A stretch of 64,000 nt of DNA from Methanogenium sp. S4BF (GTDB lineage Archaea > Halobacteriota > Methanomicrobia > Methanomicrobiales > Methanomicrobiaceae): contig NZ_CP091277.1 of assembly GCF_029633965.1 (NCBI RefSeq), forward strand, positions 1,175,940 through 1,239,939, in the 5' to 3' direction. The notes under the pieces were generated by a model. It saw nothing but the letters and a program-made list of their open reading frames with translations, had not been told where the DNA came from and ran no database searches. The position numbers and the translations under genes were made by a program. How positions within the stretch are numbered: the first letter of the stretch is position 1; every line of letters begins with the position of its first letter. Below are positions 1 to 8,428 of this stretch, piece after piece.

Positions 1-875
1 TAGGTCTTTGCCAGCTCTTCTTTGAGCCGGGCGCCAAGCAGGGGGGTATACTCTCCGGCATCAATTGCATCCAGCGCCCGCCGGTAACAGGACACTGCTG
101 TTTTTACATATTCCGGAGGCCGGATGCGTCCTTCAATTTTAAACGAACGGATGCCTGCTGCGATCAGGTCGGGCAGGATCTCAATCGAGCACAGATCCTT
201 CGGGCTGAGGACATAATTATGCCCTATAATATACGCATTGTCCTCATCCTCCACATCGGTTATACGGTACAGCCGGCGGCAGGGCTGTATGCACTGCCCC
301 CGGTTGGCGGATTTTCCGAATGTTTCAGCAGACAGAAAACACCGCCCCGACTCACTCACGCACATCGCACCATGGACAAAGGTTTCGACATCACAGTCCA
401 CCCCATCCGATTTCGCCAGTCTGCATATATGAGCGATATCCTCCAGAGCACATTCCCGCGCCAGAATGATACGGGAGGCACCCAGTTCTGCATAGAATGC
501 AAATGCCTGATAGTTGGAGACACTTGCCTGTGTGGAGATGTGAACCGGGATACCTGCTTCCCGTGCCAGACGAAACACGGCCATATCCCAGCAGATAATG
601 GCATCCACGCCGGCATCTTTGGCAGCAGACACAATCTGTGCCAGTTTCTGCATCTCGTGATTGTGATAAATCGTATTGAGGGTCAGGTATCCCTTTGCCA
701 TGTGTCCATGCAGATACCGCATGATACCCGGCAGTTCATTTATCTCAAAATTGCCGGCGTTATCCCGCATATTCATATGTTTAATGCCGAAGTATACGGC
801 ATCAGCTCCATTTTCGATAGCTGTCTGTAGACAGGACCAGGTACCGGCCGGGGCCAGAAGTTCAATATTTTTCAT
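1..875 (-). CDS. Peptidase U32 family protein, 3' end cut by window edge
   Basis: The minus-strand frame starting with ATG at 875 stays open to the window edge, giving about 291 residues of the N-terminal part. It begins MKNIELLAPAGTW, the usual U32 start, followed by NGADAVYFG. The family signature is present around residue 165 (FVHGAMCVSESGRC) with NRGQCIQPCRR after it, and the Cys residues of this block may bind a cofactor. U32 proteins are (beta/alpha) barrel enzymes. Several characterised members (TrhP, RlhA, UbiU/V) act in RNA or quinone hydroxylation rather than proteolysis, so the peptidase label should not be taken literally. The C-terminal part lies outside the window. The gene stands alone here. 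Family assignment is firm; the substrate is unknown. Confidence 0.9.
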   Translation of the reverse strand, partial: MKNIELLAPAGTWSCLQTAIENGADAVYFGIKHMNMRDNAGNFEINELPGIMRYLHGHMAKGYLTLNTIYHNHEMQKLAQIVSAAKDAGVDAIICWDMAVFRLAREAGIPVHISTQASVSNYQAFAFYAELGASRIILARECALEDIAHICRLAKSDGVDCDVETFVHGAMCVSESGRCFLSAETFGKSANRGQCIQPCRRLYRITDVEDEDNAYIIGHNYVLSPKDLCSIEILPDLIAAGIRSFKIEGRIRPPEYVKTAVSCYRRALDAIDAGEYTPLLGARLKEELAKT

Positions 876-899
876 GGGTTTCCTTCACACACAGGGAAT

Positions 900-927
900 A
901 GTATCGTCAATATTGTCAGTATCGTCA
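900..927. repeat. Direct repeat AGTATCGTCA x2 upstream of the U32 gene
   Basis: AGTATCGTCA occurs at 900-909 and again at 918-927, an 18-bp period, 25 bp upstream of the U32 start codon. The position suits a regulator-binding or promoter-proximal site. No regulator can be named. Confidence 0.35.
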
Positions 928-1087
928 TTCAGGAGTATTACCGCTCACGGTTCCGGCATAGGTTTCCCGGTCTGACCGGAGGCACGGATGACAGGGCGTC
1001 ACCATTCCACTCTCAGACTGCACCCCCAAACTGATTATCGGGCATGCATAATCAATCCTGCCCATTTCCGGGTCACGGGAACAGAAC

Positions 1088-1107
1088 CCGAAAAAATCGG
1101 AAAAAAA
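1088..1107 (-). terminator. T-rich terminator after the HTH-GAF regulator
   Basis: Read on the minus strand, two T runs (T7 at 1107-1101 and T6 at 1096-1091) follow the stop codon of the upstream gene within 15 bp. The CCGA-TTTTT-TCGG stretch can also form a short hairpin. Oligo-T tracts are the usual archaeal termination signal. Confidence 0.5.
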
Positions 1108-1118
1108 GGGAGATGTGC

Positions 1119-2750
1119 CTAATCCTGCCGCGACTCGAGTTCACGTGCCAGCCGGGACCTCTCAAGGGCGACTCCCAGCTGGAGACCGATGGAAGAGATA
1201 TTTTCGAGGCTGGTTGGCATATAGGGCTTTACGTCCCTGCTGCCCATGTTTAAGAGACCCACGACCGTGTCACCGGTTTTTATGGGCAGGATGAGGAGAG
1301 TGCGCAGCCCGGTTGCCCTCATTCCGGGGTCCAGCATGGCGTACTCAGGCATCTCGGAAGTGATATAGATGATATTTCTCTCCCGGAAGGCCCGTTCAAA
1401 GAGGCCGTTGAAGATACCGGAAATGCACATATTTCTCAGGCTCTCCGGCATGTTCCTGTGCACCCTCGCTGTCATCTCATCCTTCTCATCCTTGAGATAG
1501 ACACAGCCCATCTCAAATCCCAGCGACGTCATCGCCGATTCAATGGACTTCTCCAGAATCAGGGTCTCATCACGGGCATCATTCAGGATTCCTGATATCC
1601 CGTTCATCGCAAGGAGCGTGTTGATATACTCAGACCTCTCCCGGTCCAGACGCTGCATCTTCAGGGCACCGGATATTTCATCTGCGACTATCTCCACATT
1701 TTCAATCTCTGTTGTGCTCACATCGGTATCCATGACCAGCAGTATTGCTCCCATCGCCCTCTCCTCCTCGATTATCGGAACGGCGATGGCGCTTTTCACG
1801 GCGGGACTGCCGGTACCTTCACTCAGGCAGGCAATAACAGGGTCGCCATCCCCGGCGGAAACATTTTCAAGGGTTGTCATGCACCGGGTAATAAGGGGAG
1901 AGAGAACGGCCTGCATCCCGTCGGTTACGGTGAAGGTACTGTATGGAATCTGCAGATCAGCCATGAAGACAGCACAGTGAACAAATGGCAGCAGCTTATC
2001 CCTGACGCCTGTCATCGCCTCTTTCAGGAGGTGCGCCTCATCATGGGCGGTGCCGGCCGCACGGATGATGTACAGCAGTGCTTCCAGCTGCCTTCGGCTG
2101 CGTTTGTGTGCGGAGAGATCTTCTCCTGTGAGGGAAAAACACCCGGCCGGGCCTCCCGGAGCAGGAGGAAACAGGGAAATTTTGTATGGCCGGCAGACCC
2201 CTGCCTTCTCCCTGAGATCCAGTTCCATGGAGAAAGCATGGCCGGTCTTTTCTGCCCTCATTGCCCGCTCCAGCCTGTCCGCCTGATGCGGCCGGATAAG
2301 CTCCCGGATGGTTGCGGCTTCAGGGAAAAGAGATGAGAAGAGCCTGTTTCTAAAGATAATCCGTAAATCCGCATCCACCGTCAGCACAATAATATCAGGA
2401 TGATTCAGCCGGTCTTCCAGCTCCGCCTCCCGGAGCAAAATTCCGGTGAGCTCGCATGCCATGGACGCAAGCATCCGGACTTCACGGTCCATGGATTCAC
2501 CTTCCGGACGGACAGACACCTCCATCCCTGCATCAGGCGTCTGTTTCAGCATCCATAATTTGCTGCGGCCAATGTGCCTGAAGTCCAGAATCTCCTTTGC
2601 ATGGAGGACGCCGAGGTACTTGAGCACCGTTGCCCTGCTCTTGCCCGTTCCCATCGCAATTTTGTCGAGCATGCACTCTTCCGGGGAGTGTGACCGGATG
2701 TATGACAGGATCCGTTTTTCCGTATCAGAGAGATCAGGTATTGGCACCAT
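1119..2750 (-). CDS. Winged-helix / PAS-like / double GAF sensor-regulator
   Basis: A 543-residue soluble protein. Residues 5-70 form a winged-helix DNA-binding domain (KIAMGTGKSRATVLKYLGVL recognition region). Residues about 105-215 look like a PAS fold (IIVLTVDADLRIIFRNRLF). Two GAF-like domains follow, about 225-370 and 375-540. No kinase or methyltransferase domain is seen, so it probably couples ligand or redox sensing directly to DNA binding. The ATG at 2750 lacks a Shine-Dalgarno sequence and lies 7 bp from a CTATA-N3-TATAG palindrome that also holds the likely TATA box, so the mRNA may be leaderless. It is divergent from the DUF169/TusA/DsrE operon, whose promoter carries a second copy of the palindrome, so it is a candidate autoregulator and operon regulator. 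The ligand is unknown. Confidence 0.8.
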   Translation of the reverse strand: MVPIPDLSDTEKRILSYIRSHSPEECMLDKIAMGTGKSRATVLKYLGVLHAKEILDFRHIGRSKLWMLKQTPDAGMEVSVRPEGESMDREVRMLASMACELTGILLREAELEDRLNHPDIIVLTVDADLRIIFRNRLFSSLFPEAATIRELIRPHQADRLERAMRAEKTGHAFSMELDLREKAGVCRPYKISLFPPAPGGPAGCFSLTGEDLSAHKRSRRQLEALLYIIRAAGTAHDEAHLLKEAMTGVRDKLLPFVHCAVFMADLQIPYSTFTVTDGMQAVLSPLITRCMTTLENVSAGDGDPVIACLSEGTGSPAVKSAIAVPIIEEERAMGAILLVMDTDVSTTEIENVEIVADEISGALKMQRLDRERSEYINTLLAMNGISGILNDARDETLILEKSIESAMTSLGFEMGCVYLKDEKDEMTARVHRNMPESLRNMCISGIFNGLFERAFRERNIIYITSEMPEYAMLDPGMRATGLRTLLILPIKTGDTVVGLLNMGSRDVKPYMPTSLENISSIGLQLGVALERSRLARELESRQD

Positions 2751-2756
2751 ATGAAT

Positions 2757-2769
2757 CTATACGATATAG
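2757..2769. promoter_or_regulatory. Candidate operator 1, CTATA-N3-TATAG
   Basis: CTATACGATATAG is an inverted repeat with a 3-bp centre, immediately upstream of the HTH-GAF gene start at 2750 and overlapping its probable TATA box on the minus strand. The following bases GTCTAAC resemble GTTAGAC after the second copy. Confidence 0.5.
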
Positions 2770-2896
2770 TCTAACGCCTGCCCACTATTTGAGGATACCG
2801 GATCCTGCCGCATTCCCCTAAACACATGTGAAAAGAATATTCCCCCCTGTTTCTGAAATTGAAGAGAATCAGGGAAATGTATTAATAGTAATTATA

Positions 2897-2909
2897 CTAT
2901 ACCATATAG
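2897..2909. promoter_or_regulatory. Candidate operator 2 / TATA region, CTATA-N3-TATAG
   Basis: CTATACCATATAG repeats the palindrome of the first site, here about 65 bp upstream of the DUF169 start in an AT-rich promoter. One protein binding both sites could control both divergent transcripts. Confidence 0.5.
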
Positions 2910-2973
2910 TTAGACAACAAAGTGAAAAAGGCAGACACCTGCGATGAACTTTGAGAATTGTGGAGAGTGAACA

Positions 2974-3654
2974 ATGACATACGAAATAATCGGAAAAGAA
3001 CTGAAAGAACTGCTGAATCTGAAGGGCAGCCCGGTTGCCGTGAAACTTATCCATTCCGGGGCAGAAATCCCCGCCGGCTACGAAAAGGTGCCGGAGAAGA
3101 GCCGCCACTGCCAGTTTGTGCAGGACGCCCGGCTGAAAGGGATGAAAGGGTATGCGACAAAAGAGGAGCACATGTGCACAGGAGGTGCCGGCGTCATGGG
3201 CATCGAAGCCCTCCCGGAGCAGGTGGCCACCGGAAGCACCTATCACAAACTGGGCAATTTCAAAACAGCAGAGGGAGCCCTCGACACGGTGAGCGCGATT
3301 CCGAAGAGCACGGAGAACCACTACGCCTCACTCTACTCGCCGCTGGAGACAGCCGAATTCGAGCCTGACGTCGTCGTCATCGTTGCCACACCCCGGCAGG
3401 CGCTGCGACTGAGCCAGGCATACATCCATGAAAAAGGCGGCAGAATCTCCAGCGACTACTCGGGCATCCAGTCACTCTGTGCCGATGCCGTCGTCGCTGT
3501 GAGAGAGAGGGGCGTCCCGAACATGACGCTGGGCTGCAATGGCTCGCGGAAATTTTCCGGGATTGCAGAGGAGGAAGTCATTCTCGGCATCCCGCCGAAG
3601 AACCTGCCGGCCATCATTGAGGCGTTGAAGACATTCAGTGAGAAGTGGGGATAA
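2974..3654 (+). CDS. DUF169 family protein
   Basis: A 226-residue soluble protein matching the DUF169 family that is widespread in methanogens and other anaerobes. Visible family features are the N-terminal GSPVAVKLI segment, the conserved Cys-rich stretches around residues 44-47 (RHCQFV) and 65-72 (MCTGGAG), and a central VVVIVATPRQALRLSQAY block. The ATG at 2974 has a GGAG-type ribosome-binding site about 10 bp upstream. It is the first gene of a plus-strand operon with the TusA/DsrE fusion (1 bp gap after the preferred start of the next gene) and a small membrane protein. Biochemical function is unknown. The conserved Cys residues and the neighbours suggest redox or sulfur chemistry, which is inference. 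Confidence 0.85.
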   Translation: MTYEIIGKELKELLNLKGSPVAVKLIHSGAEIPAGYEKVPEKSRHCQFVQDARLKGMKGYATKEEHMCTGGAGVMGIEALPEQVATGSTYHKLGNFKTAEGALDTVSAIPKSTENHYASLYSPLETAEFEPDVVVIVATPRQALRLSQAYIHEKGGRISSDYSGIQSLCADAVVAVRERGVPNMTLGCNGSRKFSGIAEEEVILGIPPKNLPAIIEALKTFSEKWG

Positions 3655-3655
3655 C

Positions 3656-4492
3656 ATGGTAAAGACCATCAATGCGCAGGGAATCAAATCCCCCAATGCA
3701 GCCATCCTCGCAGATAATGTCATCAAAAACCGGGATGACGCCGGGGAGGAGATACGCTTCCTCCTCAGCCCCGGTGCGGAAGCAGGCATGGATGCCGTCG
3801 CACGGAAACACGGATACGAACTGGAGATCACGCCATCCGGCAGTCTCACAGAGGCACGGATGATGCCAACAGGAACGACCATGAGAGAGATTGACGTCAG
3901 GGGAGACTTCTGTCCCGGCCCGGTCATTACCGTAGGCAATATCCTTGCCACCCTCCCGGCGGGAGAGAGAGTCAAGGTGATAGCCGCAAGTGAGGATACG
4001 CTGGATGACATCGCAATGGCGGTCAAATCCTCCGGCTCCGTGATTGCCGGACGGGGCACCGACGGGGAACAGCACTTCCTGATCGCTGAAAAGGCAGAGA
4101 AGCAGGAGTCAGTCACTGCCGTGATGAGCAAAGACCGCGTGGTGATTGCACAGAGCAGTGGCATCGGCAACGCAGAGCGGGCATATGCAACCTTCCTCTT
4201 CTCACAGGTCGCCCTGAGCATGGGCAAGAAGGTCACCATCTTCCTGTTGATGGATGGTGCAGGCATCGGGAAGAAAGGCAATGCCGCCGGGGTGAAGCAT
4301 CCTGCCTTTGAGCGGCTTGACCTCCTTATGGACGAGGTCATCAAAGCCGGTGCAACAGTCTATGTCTGTGAACTGAGCGCAAAATTCCGTGGCATCGGGC
4401 CGGAGAGCCTTGTTGACGGCGTGCGGCTTGCCGGCGCAGCAACATACCTTGAGCTCCTGAGCAACCCGGCAAACGCCGTCGTAAACTTCTGA
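3656..4492 (+). CDS. TusA-like / TusA / DsrE three-domain sulfur-carrier fusion
   Basis: The protein is 278 residues from ATG 3656; an upstream in-frame start at 3638 would lie inside the DUF169 gene and adds only six residues. Residues 1-60 are a degenerate TusA-like domain with INAQGIKSPN where an active TusA has a Cys before Pro. Residues about 80-150 are a second TusA-like domain with the active-site motif intact (DVRGDFCPGP). Residues about 160-278 are a DsrE-type domain with the Cys-containing VYVCELSAKFRGI segment. TusA and DsrE proteins pass persulfide sulfur between Cys residues in tRNA thiolation and dissimilatory sulfur metabolism. Fusion of both carriers suggests intramolecular sulfur relay. 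The acceptor is not identifiable, although DUF169 and a membrane protein are co-transcribed. Confidence 0.8.
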   Translation: MVKTINAQGIKSPNAAILADNVIKNRDDAGEEIRFLLSPGAEAGMDAVARKHGYELEITPSGSLTEARMMPTGTTMREIDVRGDFCPGPVITVGNILATLPAGERVKVIAASEDTLDDIAMAVKSSGSVIAGRGTDGEQHFLIAEKAEKQESVTAVMSKDRVVIAQSSGIGNAERAYATFLFSQVALSMGKKVTIFLLMDGAGIGKKGNAAGVKHPAFERLDLLMDEVIKAGATVYVCELSAKFRGIGPESLVDGVRLAGAATYLELLSNPANAVVNF

Positions 4493-4501
4493 GGTGAAAA
4501 A

Positions 4502-4831
4502 ATGGAAATAACATATCAGGTAATCGCCCTCGCGGTCATGTTCAGCGGCATCGTCAGCGGATTTATCACCTTCAGGATGCTGGGGATGAAACTGGCACCC
4601 CACTTCGGTGCGCTCATCCTCGCCCTCCTTGCCACCATCGCCGCCATCCTGACCGGAAATATCGCCGTCGCCTATGGAGCGGCACTCCTGCAGGTCGCAG
4701 CGGCACTCACGGCCTACACACAGATGTGGACAACGCTGAAGTACAGTTTCCAGACATCACCGGGATACGCCCCTCACCTGGCCCTGGTGACGATGCTGCC
4801 GGTGCTTGCACTGGCAGGAATACTGCTGTAA
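4502..4831 (+). CDS. Small integral membrane protein of the DUF169/TusA-DsrE operon
   Basis: A 109-residue hydrophobic protein with about four predicted membrane helices (near residues 5-27, 35-52, 54-75 and 90-109). It starts 9 bp after the TusA/DsrE stop with GAGGTGAAAAA as the ribosome-binding region, so it is the third gene of the operon. No family is recognised. A membrane partner for the upstream sulfur carriers is possible but unproven. A T-rich tract (TTCTTTTTT near 4870) follows and could end the transcript. Confidence 0.7.
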   Translation: MEITYQVIALAVMFSGIVSGFITFRMLGMKLAPHFGALILALLATIAAILTGNIAVAYGAALLQVAAALTAYTQMWTTLKYSFQTSPGYAPHLALVTMLPVLALAGILL

Positions 4832-4876
4832 GCAGTGCAGACCACCAGCCTCTCACACAACCCACCCATTCTTTTT

Positions 4877-6133
4877 TCAGACCGGCATGAAAAGGAACCA
4901 GGCCCAGTATACAAGGGTCTGGGCAAAGGTCAAAGGAATGCCAATCCGGGCAAATTCGAGAAACCGGATGCTCATCCCTTCTTTTTCAGCATTCTGTATG
5001 ATGATGACGTTGCTTGCGGCACCGAGAATAAGGAGGTTTCCCGCAAGCGTGCTTCCCGCGGCAAGCGCCATGAGTGCGGCGTCCGATGCCCCCCCTCCCG
5101 TTATCAGCGGGAGGGCGAGTGCCACGAAGGGGACGTTGGAGATAAACTGGCTGACGATGATGCCCAGCGTGAAGATGACCGGCACGCCGGTGACCGGATA
5201 CGCCGCAGACGCCATCGACTGCTGGAAGAAACCGGTGTCCCAGACGCTCTGCATCAGAACGAAGAGCGCCGCAAAAAAGACAAGCGTCTCCCAGTCGATA
5301 TGCCGCACGATATGGACCCGTTTTGGTGAAAAGACGAGAACCGGCAGTGCCGCACAAACGGCGATGGCAGTCAGGGGGATGGTGATCCCGGTCTCAAGGA
5401 ATACGAGGAGCACCCGGAGCCCTATAAGCAGGAAGATCAGAACAAGCGACAGCAGTGCAGGGCGGGTGAGGGCGGAGTCACCTGCCGCTTCCGGGGCAGG
5501 TGAGGAGAGGACGCATTTGCCGAATTCACGGGGATAGAACACCTTCATCGCACCATAGACGAGCAGGAGCCCCGCAGCGGACGGGACCGCAAGGTAGAGA
5601 ATAAATGTCAGAAACGGATTTTCAAGGCCGCCTTCGAGTGCGATAAGGAGATTCTGCGGATTCCCTATGGGGCTTACAACACTTCCCGTGGTGACCGAGA
5701 AGGCAAGGACGAGGAGCAGCATCACCGGCGATATATTGAATTTCTTCGCGAGATACAGGACGAAGGGGGTGCCGATGATGGCCACGGTGTCATTCATGAG
5801 CACGGCGGAGAAAAAACCGGTGACCGCGATTAAGAGCAGGATGAACAGATCCATGCTCATCTCATGCCGGAACAGCCGGCTGGAAAGGGTTATCAGAAGT
5901 CCGCTCTCCTGAATGGCCTCCCCGACAACAAACATCCCGAAGAGAAAGATCATGACATCGGTGTTGATGGCATAGAGCGCATCCAGAGGAGATATCTGCC
6001 CGAGGATGAGGACGGCAAGGGCTCCCCCCAGCATGATCTGCCAGATGGCAAGCCGGATGCCGCCAATATTACGAAGCGCAATCAAACCGAGCACAAGGGC
6101 CAGAATGACTGCGACGATGACTGCCTGATTCAT
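4877..6133 (-). CDS. ArsB/NhaD (ion transporter superfamily) permease
   Basis: A 418-residue polytopic protein with about 11 hydrophobic segments in two halves. The first half carries MNDTVAIIGTPF and SVVSPIGNPQNLLIAL, the second SNVPFVALALP and AGNLLILGAASNVIIIQNA. These paired NP/SN-containing re-entrant motifs are typical of the IT superfamily that includes ArsB, NhaD and SLC13 carriers. It should therefore be a secondary transporter of an anion (arsenite, sulfate-like or dicarboxylate) or a cation/proton antiporter. Sequence alone does not fix the substrate. No ars genes are nearby. It converges on the DUF169 operon, with only 45 bp between the stop codons. Length is normal for the family. 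Confidence 0.82.
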   Translation of the reverse strand: MNQAVIVAVILALVLGLIALRNIGGIRLAIWQIMLGGALAVLILGQISPLDALYAINTDVMIFLFGMFVVGEAIQESGLLITLSSRLFRHEMSMDLFILLLIAVTGFFSAVLMNDTVAIIGTPFVLYLAKKFNISPVMLLLVLAFSVTTGSVVSPIGNPQNLLIALEGGLENPFLTFILYLAVPSAAGLLLVYGAMKVFYPREFGKCVLSSPAPEAAGDSALTRPALLSLVLIFLLIGLRVLLVFLETGITIPLTAIAVCAALPVLVFSPKRVHIVRHIDWETLVFFAALFVLMQSVWDTGFFQQSMASAAYPVTGVPVIFTLGIIVSQFISNVPFVALALPLITGGGASDAALMALAAGSTLAGNLLILGAASNVIIIQNAEKEGMSIRFLEFARIGIPLTFAQTLVYWAWFLFMPV

Positions 6134-6305
6134 CGGGGTTATTGCACTGTGACGTTATATTCTGAAATATAGGCAATAAAGACCGGTGATTGCAGAGGGA
6201 CCATGGCATACTCAACGAACCGGAAATCCGGATGCAGGCAGCAAACACAGAAATCCGGCACTGGCCAGGACACCAGTTTTTTACTGAATTCCGTGACCGA
6301 TTCAA

Positions 6306-6318
6306 TTTTTCAAAAAAA
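6306..6318 (-). terminator. Oligo-T terminator after the purine permease
   Basis: Seven consecutive A residues at 6312-6318 are read as T7 on the minus strand, starting six bases past the permease stop codon, with a further run in AAAAATT. This is a typical archaeal terminator. Confidence 0.5.
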
Positions 6319-6323
6319 GAGGT

Positions 6324-7628
6324 TCAGTAGGGATAGAACACAAAAAAGAGCAGGCAGAGAAGAAACAGCCCCCAGCCTGCGGGATGGACATCCCCGGCCC
6401 GCCCTTTCATCACCTTGAATACCGGGAAGAGCACGAATCCGGCACACAGCCCGACACCCAGGTTCCCGGTGAAGATCATCATCACGATGACCGCAAATGC
6501 GGGAATGAGTTCGGTGTAATCGTGATAATCAATCTTTGCAAGCGGGCTGAGCATCAGCATCCCGACGGCGATGAGTGCAGGACCTGTCGCGGCAGCAGGA
6601 ATGGCTGCAAAGAGCGGAGAGAAGAAGAGCCCGAGTGAGAAGAGGCCTGCCACCGTAAGCGCCACCAGACCGGTTCGTCCGCCGGCAGCCGTGCCGGCAC
6701 CCGATTCCAAAAATACCCCTGCCGTTGTCGTCCCAAAAAGAGCCCCTGCAATGGTGGCGAGTGAATCCGCTGCAAAGGTCTTCTCGATCTCCGGCAGGTC
6801 ACCGTTCGCATCGGTCAGTCCTGCCTGGGTAGCAATCCCCAGTGCCCCGCTCATCGTAAAGAACAGGTCCATCGTAAACATGGTCAGGAGAACAGAAACC
6901 ATCCCCCAGGACAGGACACCCACGATATCAAGCTGCAAAAGAACAGGGGCGGGATTCGGGGGCAGCGAAACAACGGCATCGGGCAGCGGCGCAATCCCGG
7001 TGAAAAACGCGGCTGCGGCAGTCGCAAGGATACCTATCAGGATGGCACCCCGCACTCCGCGTACCATGAGAATACTGATTAACAGAAATCCGCCGATGGC
7101 GAGAAGAATGGACGGAGAGGTGAGCGCTCCGGCCTTCAGGAGAGTACCTCCCTGCCCTCCCGCCACAATCCCGGATGTGGTCAGTCCGATATAACTGATG
7201 AACAGCCCGACACCCACCACAAAACTGTATTTCAGGTTCTTCGGCACGGCCTGCGCCAGAATGGTGCGCCCGCCGGTGACCGTCAGGATGAAGAGGAGGA
7301 CACCGGAAAGAAAGACCGCCCCAAGGGCTGTCTGCCAGGAGTAGCCGAGCACCCCCACGACCGTATAGGCGACAAAGGCATTCGTCCCCATATAGGGTGC
7401 GACCGCGAACGGGCGATTTGCATACAGCCCCATGAGTGCACACCCAAAGACCGCAGACAGAATCGTTGCAACCATCGACGGCCCGAACGGCATCCCTGCG
7501 GCCTGGAGAATCGCAGGATTGACGACGATGATATACGCCATCGTCATAAACGTTGCAGCACCGGCCAGAACCTCGGTCCGGGCATTGGTGCCGTATTCAT
7601 CAAATCTGAAGTATTCTGCGATTCCCAT
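6324..7628 (-). CDS. NCS2-family hypoxanthine/guanine permease (AzgA/PbuG type)
   Basis: A 434-residue, roughly 12-helix permease. The N-terminal FDEYGTNARTEVLAGAATF, MTMAYIIVVNP and VAPYMGTNAFVAY blocks and the central ATIAGALFGTTTAGVFLESG block are hallmarks of the AzgA-like branch of nucleobase:cation symporter family 2. It most likely imports hypoxanthine, guanine or adenine for purine salvage. A GGAG ribosome-binding site lies 8 bp before ATG 7628. Two short palindromes (7701-7712 and 7715-7724) sit in the promoter region. Decayed fragments matching this gene's central block occur at about 19485-19581 and 24078-24120, so the genome once had a second copy. Exact base specificity is not determinable. 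Confidence 0.9.
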   Translation of the reverse strand: MGIAEYFRFDEYGTNARTEVLAGAATFMTMAYIIVVNPAILQAAGMPFGPSMVATILSAVFGCALMGLYANRPFAVAPYMGTNAFVAYTVVGVLGYSWQTALGAVFLSGVLLFILTVTGGRTILAQAVPKNLKYSFVVGVGLFISYIGLTTSGIVAGGQGGTLLKAGALTSPSILLAIGGFLLISILMVRGVRGAILIGILATAAAAFFTGIAPLPDAVVSLPPNPAPVLLQLDIVGVLSWGMVSVLLTMFTMDLFFTMSGALGIATQAGLTDANGDLPEIEKTFAADSLATIAGALFGTTTAGVFLESGAGTAAGGRTGLVALTVAGLFSLGLFFSPLFAAIPAAATGPALIAVGMLMLSPLAKIDYHDYTELIPAFAVIVMMIFTGNLGVGLCAGFVLFPVFKVMKGRAGDVHPAGWGLFLLCLLFFVFYPY

Positions 7629-7700
7629 TTCATTCTCCTGTGAACTGAATATCAGTCCGAATCAGGGGATGATAATGATGTCCATTTATTTGTTTAAACA

Positions 7701-7724
7701 CAAGTAAACTTGATTTGTGCACAA
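7701..7724. promoter_or_regulatory. Two palindromes upstream of the purine permease
   Basis: CAAGTAAACTTG (7701-7712; CAAGT-AA-ACTTG) and TTGTGCACAA (7715-7724) lie next to each other about 75-95 bp upstream of the permease start, near a GTTTAAAC stretch that may be part of its promoter. They are candidate operator sites for a purine-responsive regulator. Confidence 0.4.
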
Positions 7725-7867
7725 GCACATCCACAAAAAAAGCCGCATCTACTGAAATTACGTCCGTAAGAAACAGGAACAGTGAACAGGTACCGGTTCT
7801 CCCAAACCGACAACCTGTTCAGACAGCTCTTCTCTGCTAAATACGATACCGGAAAAACGTTGAATTA

Positions 7868-8389
7868 TCAGGAGCCGTAGTAGGCCTCCATCACCAGACC
7901 GCGGAACGCTTCTCCCCGTCGTTCACACTCCTGGAAAACCGCATTTCTACCGGCCGGATCACCGATTTTGAGGAGTGCTGCGGCCGTAAGCGCACGACAG
8001 CTTTCTGAGGATTCCTCATGCATGATCCTGAGCATCGGTTCAACCGATTTCTGGTTTTTTATCTCTGCAAGTGCCCAGATTGCGGGATCTCTGACTGACT
8101 CTCCAGAGGAGGTTGCTGTCTCGATGAGAGAGTCAACAGAATCCGTACCAATTCGGGCCAGTGCCATTGCAGATATCCAGCGGACACTCGGACTGCCTTT
8201 CTTTAGCAGTTCGATCAGTGATTCGACAGCATGCTCATCGCTTTGTCTGAGGAAATCAACCGTCCGCATGATTTCAGGAATATTCCCTTCCTGAAATTTT
8301 TTCTCCAGCTGCCTGAGAATTGTTCCGGGTTCCCCGGGTTGTACAACCTCTGCCCCGGGTTTTACCTTCTGTAGCTGTATGTCATTCAC
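7868..8389 (-). CDS. HEAT-repeat (PBS-lyase-type) protein
   Basis: A 173-residue soluble helical protein built from about four HEAT units. Repeated patterns include VRWISAMALARIG, VRDPAIWALAEI and CRALTAAALLKIGD. These match the short bilin-lyase-type HEAT repeats common in archaea, which act as protein-binding scaffolds. GGGGGTGA lies just upstream of ATG 8389. A paralogue lies at 29200-29685, and both share a 24-bp promoter-proximal element. The N-terminal 30 residues differ between the two. No partner can be named from context, since the neighbours are a permease and the cobalt importer. Confidence 0.8.
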   Translation of the reverse strand: MNDIQLQKVKPGAEVVQPGEPGTILRQLEKKFQEGNIPEIMRTVDFLRQSDEHAVESLIELLKKGSPSVRWISAMALARIGTDSVDSLIETATSSGESVRDPAIWALAEIKNQKSVEPMLRIMHEESSESCRALTAAALLKIGDPAGRNAVFQECERRGEAFRGLVMEAYYGS

Positions 8390-8404
8390 CCCCTTTTCGT
8401 ACCC

Positions 8405-8428
8405 CTATACAGCATCCGGTATAGATAG
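8405..8428 (-). promoter_or_regulatory. Promoter element shared by the two HEAT genes
   Basis: On the plus strand this reads CTATACAGCA, five variable bases, then TATAGATAG. The same 10+5+9 pattern occurs at 29712-29735 upstream of the other HEAT gene. Read toward the gene, it contains a TATA-like CTATCTATA. It lies 15 bp from the start codon, implying a very short leader. Confidence 0.5.
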
